NCBI GenBank assembly: GCA_040285825.1
Contig: JAUPSS010000001.1
Span: forward strand, 2,356,001 to 2,420,000
Origin: Eukaryota sp. TZLM1-RC
Taxonomy: Eukaryota; Metamonada: BaSk clade
DNA length: 64,000 nucleotides
Reading direction: 5' to 3'
The notes under the pieces were generated by a model. That model was not told the DNA's origin. It saw nothing but the letters and a program-made list of their open reading frames with translations, and did no database searches. Shown here one piece after another: positions 59,359 through 64,000 of the stretch; the stretch's first letter is position 1; every line of letters begins with the position of its first letter. A program made the translations under genes and the position numbers.

Positions 59359-61591
59359 CTACCTCTTCTTTCTTTTTTCACGGGGTTTCTTCTTAGGAAC
59401 ATCTTCGTGGAGCAGCATAAATCGTTTGTAGGCAGCAGTATTCTTGATTGAGTCTACAGGATGTACAGTACTGGTTCCGTCTGACCAGACTATTGTAGCG
59501 TCATTGTTTTCAATAGAATCAATGGCATCTATGACATGTTCTCCTTTATCAGCGGCGACGTAAGAATCAAGAATTTCTTTGGGCAAGGAGTAAGTACAAG
59601 GTTTTACTAGGTGGATTGAGGTTTTAAGCAAGTTCTTAGTGATGAAATTCTTCACTAGGATCGAAGAGTTGGTAAGTTGGTTTTTCAACAACATTAGGTC
59701 CTACAAAATGGCCATGAAGCTTGGCTGGTTTGTCTCGAAGAACAAACACACGATCACCAGGTTGAAGCTTACTGGTTAAAGGAGTACTAGGTTCATTAGC
59801 AATGGAATCCAGATCTATTTTATTCCAAGAATCAGTAAGAGTTTGAGTCAAGGAAGTAAGATGAGCAAGGTAATCAGGAAGGTCAGGTTGGTTAGCAGGA
59901 GGTTTGAGGGATTCAAGCAGCTCATGAGGAAGAAGTCGAGGGGAAGTATTAGTTCCAAAGAGTAAGAAATATGAAGAGGTTCCAAGAAATTTCCTAAGGT
60001 GAGAATTTACACTAAGCTGACAGATTGTTATGTAATTTGACCAGTTCCGGTAGTCAGCGAAGTCAAGTAACAGTTTTCTCAGGGCTTGCAGGACAGTACG
60101 ATGTTGTCTTTCGACAAGTCCATTAGATTGATGGAAATGTGGAATAGACAAGGTGTGTTCGATATTCAAGAATTGGCAGAGTAGAGAAAAGAACTAATTT
60201 GAAAATTCAGGTCCATTATCGGAATGGATCGAACGAGGAGCTCCAAAGACGGAGTAGACGTGAATAAGGATAGAGTTTACCACAGTAAGAGCGGTAACAT
60301 CGGCAACTGGAACAAGGATTGAAAATTTGGAAAAGGCGTCTACAAAGTGGATAACATATTTGTTACCATAGGAGTCTACAGTCAGCGGGCCAATAGTATC
60401 ACAATGTAGATACTCAAAAGGGCGTTTAGCGGAGTTAAGAGAACCTGTAGAGGGAATAGAGTTCTTAAGAATTGGAGTAGTTTTCTGACAAGGAATACAT
60501 TCAGCAATATGAGAGATTAGGTCGGCTTTCATGTCAGGCCAGTGGAAGTCGGAATCTTTTAGTTTCTTCCAGGCAATATCTACGGAAGGATGACCAGCTT
60601 CTGCTGAACCATGAGTCAGTAGTAGAATCTCGGGTCGGAGAAATGGAGGAATCAAGATCTTAGGCTGAGAGGAATTTAGCATTTTTAATCCAGTACTTCT
60701 GTGAATGTAAGAGTCAGCAAATAGAGAATCAGAGTCGGACAGCTTCTGTTGTTCCTTAAAGATCTTACTTAGGAACTTTGAACTAGGAGATGGGTTTTGG
60801 TTAGGTAGCAGCGGTTCACAGGGTGCGGACTGTTGGTACTCAGAAGTGGCAGCAACTATACAGAAGGCAGTTTCCATGTCGACGTCAGAAGAGCTGGATA
60901 TTTCAATGATTTTTTCAGCGGTTCTATGGTCACAAGGACGAGGTGAGGAATCTGATTGACTTCTTAGAAAATGTCGCTGGTCAACGATTTCATGGAACCA
61001 TCGTTTCAGCATTTCAAAACGAACAGGCTCAATAACGAAGGAGGGGTGAAGAAATTTTCTTCCTTCGCTGTCGCGGTAGACAAAGCCACTATAACTTCCA
61101 GTTCTAGTGACAGGGAGAATTCTTTCATAGATTAAGAATTCTTGGCGAAATGGACGAGGGCGAAGAGTACCTATAATAAGAGGTTCAATGTCATCAATAT
61201 GACAGCAGTACTGAGTTGGGTGAAAGAATTCTGCTAGTAATGATTCGGAAGATGAAAGGTCAGCTAAAGCGTAGCTGATTCGAATCGAGTGAGACTCTGG
61301 ATCAATTTGATCAGACCAAATAGTTTCGAAGCAAGGAATAGGGAATTCACAAGGAGTCAGTTCGTCATCGGCGAAATGGCGGATATACCATATACAGGGT
61401 TTGAGGAGACACAAAGGTATGAAGGTGGTAATGTCTCGAGAGGGATCAAGCAAGTAAGGTCGATGGCGGATATTATTAGAGAAGACTCGGGTGTTTTCAT
61501 ATCCATTCCAGTTTGAGTGGTCACGATCAATCCTATTCGGATCAAGGGCAGGAGTTCCACAAGTTGAGTACAAGGGGGTAGAATTGTGCAA
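59359..61591 (-). pseudogene. Element E Pol: end of the extra region and integrase
   Basis: Open pieces are 60194-61591, 59636-60169 and 59359-59694. The first ends the extra region and has the HHCC finger (H-G-S-A-E-A-G-H, C-I-P-C) and D-T-I-G-P-L and H-S-D-N-G-P-E-F-S-N; a stop follows at about 60194. The second has Q-S-N-G-L-V-E-R-Q-H with the catalytic Glu. The third is the C-terminal tail with V-W-S-D-G-T-S and a basic end. They are one integrase broken by a stop and a frameshift. Confidence 0.82.
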
Positions 61592-61600
61592 GGCCCAGTG

Positions 61601-62590
61601 TTAGAGTTGTTCTCCTAAGACAGTGATGGGAAGGTCTAGTTTGGGAACGTTGGGGATATCATAAGGATATTCGTCGTTGGTGTCAGTCTTAGTAGCACGG
61701 GTATGGAGATCTAGAAAACTCAAACGATGGGGATGAGGAAGTTTCCAGCAGGCAGAGATATATTTCGAACGGTCAGAGTTAATTAAGAAGTCTTCATATC
61801 GACGAGAGATAAATCGGTTATGGTCGATGTTGAAGGGATGCATATGCGTAGGTAAAGGTAGAAGATGAAAGATATTAAGGTGATAGTATAAGTCGTCCAA
61901 GGAAACTGAGGAGCAGAGGCGATTTAATCTGATTATCAGTGCATTAGCGGGGATGGTATCCGGATGATAGTTCAAGGAAGGAATTTTAGGGTGACGAAAG
62001 TAAAGTTTCATGTTCCAATTACCATGTTGGATCACGTCGTTAAGATTATGAGTAGAAGAGTCAACAAATTCACAGACATGCATTTTGGGTAAGTCAGTGG
62101 AGAGGATAAAGAAAAAGGCCATACAGTTACGATCAATATGGTCTCTGTGGACGGAGTTAGTTATTGGTTCAAAATGAGAAAAGTGTTTTAAGGCGTTAAT
62201 CTCGGCAAATGCGGATTTGGGATGTCTTAAAGCAGAAGGGTGAATTACTTTAGCAGCGTCTTCATATGAGAGGTTATACCATGTTATTGGACCCAATTCT
62301 AAATCGGCTAAGTTAAGGTAGTTGAACAAACTGGAGAGGGAGTTTCCATGAACAGAGTTGGGGCGGAGCAGAGAACAGCATTTTTCGATAGCATTTTCAG
62401 TACGAGCAGTATTATTTCTGGTCTTTCTTTCTTTCTTTCCGGGGTTTTCCCTAGGAGAGTCCAGGTTAGTACGAGATAAGTAATCAGCCCAAAAATTTTT
62501 GGGGCCCTCGATGTGTACTATGTCCAATTCGAAAGTTTGAAGGACGGGAATCCAGCGTAAGACTACGCGATTTTCATCGAGACAAGACAA
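61601..62590 (-). pseudogene. Element E Pol: RNase H end and extra region
   Basis: This starts after a frameshift near 62575 in RNase H, with W-A-D-Y-L-S-R near 62480. It then has the long region shared with element D: L-F-N-Y-L-N-L-A-D-L, H-P-S-A-L-R-H, N-W-N ... Y-F-R-H-P-K and I-F-H-L-L-P-L-P-T-H-M. It ends at an in-frame TAA, after which the same frame continues at 61591. Confidence 0.8.
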
Positions 62591-63957
62591 GAGATAAGAT
62601 AAGTTTTATGATCGCAGAATATTGTGAGGTGTTTAGTCATTAGAAAGGAGGAAAGGTTAGGCTGGTTTAGGGTCATCACTATGGCAAAGAATTCTTTTTG
62701 CATAGTGGACCAGTTCCGTTGGGAGGCAGTTAAGATCCGAGAGTAAAAAGATACGGGTGCTATCTTGCGTTTGGATTGGCAAGTTACAGGTGGTGAAGGT
62801 TCAAGTTCCTTCCAAATGATACCGGCGATGGCTTTATCAGAGGCGTCTGTTGAGATCAGGATTGTAGATTTAGCGTCAGGTAATGCAAGAGGAGTACTAT
62901 CAATTAACATAGTTTTAATGTTTTCAAAACATTTGATTTCTGTTTCACTCAGTTTAATTTTCTTTGGTTTCTTTTGTAGAAGAGCAGTCAGGGGAGCAAA
63001 TTCAGCACTGACGGAAGGTAGTCAGTCGCGAATAAAGTAAATCGAACCTACGAAAGAACGTAGTTCAGGAACAGAAGTTGGAGGAGAAAGCTTGCTCAAG
63101 GTCTCGATTCTAGAAGGACATATTTTTCGAGTTCCATTCTCGAAAATGTTTGCTAAAACTTTGATGGGGTGGTCTTTAGTTTAAAAGGCGCATTTGTGGA
63201 GTCCTATGCGCACACGGTACTTTTGAGCTAATACGCAAAGTTTGTCGAGTCTAGCAAGAAATTCAGGTTTAGAGTTAGCGGCAAGGATTAAATCATCCAT
63301 GTAAATAAATATTCCATCTAAGTTGAATATTCTTTTCATCAGATTTTGAAAAATCGCAGGGACATTCTTAAGTCCAAAGGAGGCGCGAGTGAACATCACT
63401 TTTCTTCCAGGTATTGAGATAGCGGTCTTTGGTTGATCGTCGGGATGAAGGTTAAGTTGCCAAAAGTCTTTGGGTAAGTCCAGGGAAGCGATGTAAGTTG
63501 CGTTTGAAAGAAATCTACAAACATCAGAGATTCTAGGGAGATCAGCGGGTATAGGTACGGTTTTGGCATTGATTCCGTCTGAGCCAGAGTAATCGCCAGT
63601 GAGTCTGGGTGGTTTTCCTGGGACTTATACCAAACAGATGGGAGAAGAGAACGGTCCATTGTAAGGGACAGCGAATCCATGTTCAATAAGTAAGTCGATC
63701 TGTTCGTTAGCGATGCGAAGCTTGTCGGGAGGTAGGTAGCGGGCTTTCTTCGAGACAATTTCAGATTCGTCATAGAACTCAATAGTCATTGGGGGGCAAT
63801 CAATCCCACGGGAGTCAGGACGTTTAGAAAAGATTTGAGGATACTTTAGAAGGAGGTCTTTAATATTTTGAGTTAAAGATGAGTCGTTTAGTAGGAATTT
63901 AGCCTTGTCAAGGTCAGGCAGGGTTATAGCAGTGGATAAAGTCAAAGCAGGGGGCAT
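62563..63957 (-). pseudogene. Element E protease end-RT-RNase H start
   Basis: Open pieces are 63625-63957, 63396-63782, 63181-63399 and 62563-62910. They cover the RT start (C-L-V then a stop in place of the next codon), the palm with Y-M-D-D near 63295, a stop in A-F-*-T-K-D-H-P (near 63181), another in R-D-*-L-P-S (near 63023), and RNase H with S-T-D-A-S-D near 62840. Confidence 0.82.
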
Positions 63958-64000
63958 GAATTGGTCGGGTACAGCGTTTTCGTCTTGAATAGATAAGTTT

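Larger units (their letters stand above)
59214..64000 (-). mobile_element. LTR element E (D-like family), decayed, runs off the window
   Basis: Only the 3' side of this minus-strand element is in the window. The 3' LTR is 59214-59358, and its start resembles the D LTR end (TGTTGG-TTA-GTGCAC). The coding region is similar to D throughout RT, RNase H, the extra region and integrase. At least four in-frame stops and several frameshifts show that it is old. Its left target bases would be CAAT (59210-59213). The 5' part, including Gag, is beyond 64000. Confidence 0.88.

Overview
The window is nuclear DNA from a unicellular eukaryote with compact, apparently intronless genes. It is AT-rich and uses the standard code, since TAA, TAG and TGA all end host genes. 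Eukaryotic markers are a beta-adaptin, a type A Hsp40 with a CaaX tail, a TRMT2-type tRNA methyltransferase, a calponin-homology protein, a tRNA-Tyr with an intron after position 37, and AATAAA signals close behind stop codons. The sequence does not fix the species; a protist or early-branching fungus would fit.

About three quarters of the window is nested retroelements. There are two related families of non-LTR elements with a C-terminal zinc knuckle and a restriction-like endonuclease (called LINE-alpha and LINE-beta here), and three families of Ty3/gypsy-type LTR elements. Layout: 1-640 LINE-alpha fragment (-); 640-3349 plus 10760-10975 LINE-beta (+), split by LTR element A (3350-10759, -); 11457-11690 LINE-beta 3' end (-); ACR3 arsenite transporter (11735-12805, +); LTR element C (13973-29554, -) inside another LINE-beta copy and itself split by LTR element D (14736-22057, -); a host island with beta-adaptin (+), TRMT2 (-) and a hypothetical gene (-) from 31.1 to 37.9 kb; then a LINE-alpha copy (-) broken by LTR element B (39135-46303, +) and by a solo LTR F, which is itself split by a near full-length LINE-alpha (46566-51452, +) carrying an inverted truncated copy of itself. 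A second host island follows: tRNA-Arg, DNAJA-type chaperone and a CH-domain gene (52.1-55.6 kb). The right end holds two broken copies of a Fanzor (eukaryotic TnpB-like, RNA-guided nuclease family) gene around a tRNA-Tyr; the second copy is cut by LTR element E, which runs off the window.

Five LTR insertions (A, B, C, D, F) can be read with 4-bp target duplications, and uninterrupted paralogous sites exist inside the window for A, B, D and F. Relative ages follow from the nesting: LINEs first, then C and B, then D; A has two identical LTRs and is the youngest. The most notable points are the Fanzor pair, LTRs that encode the first codons of Gag and the last codons of Pol, a roughly 600-aa extra region between RNase H and integrase in family D/E, a 1.5-kb palindrome, an exact 1048-bp tandem duplication in element C, and a two-part sequence motif shared just upstream of two host genes.
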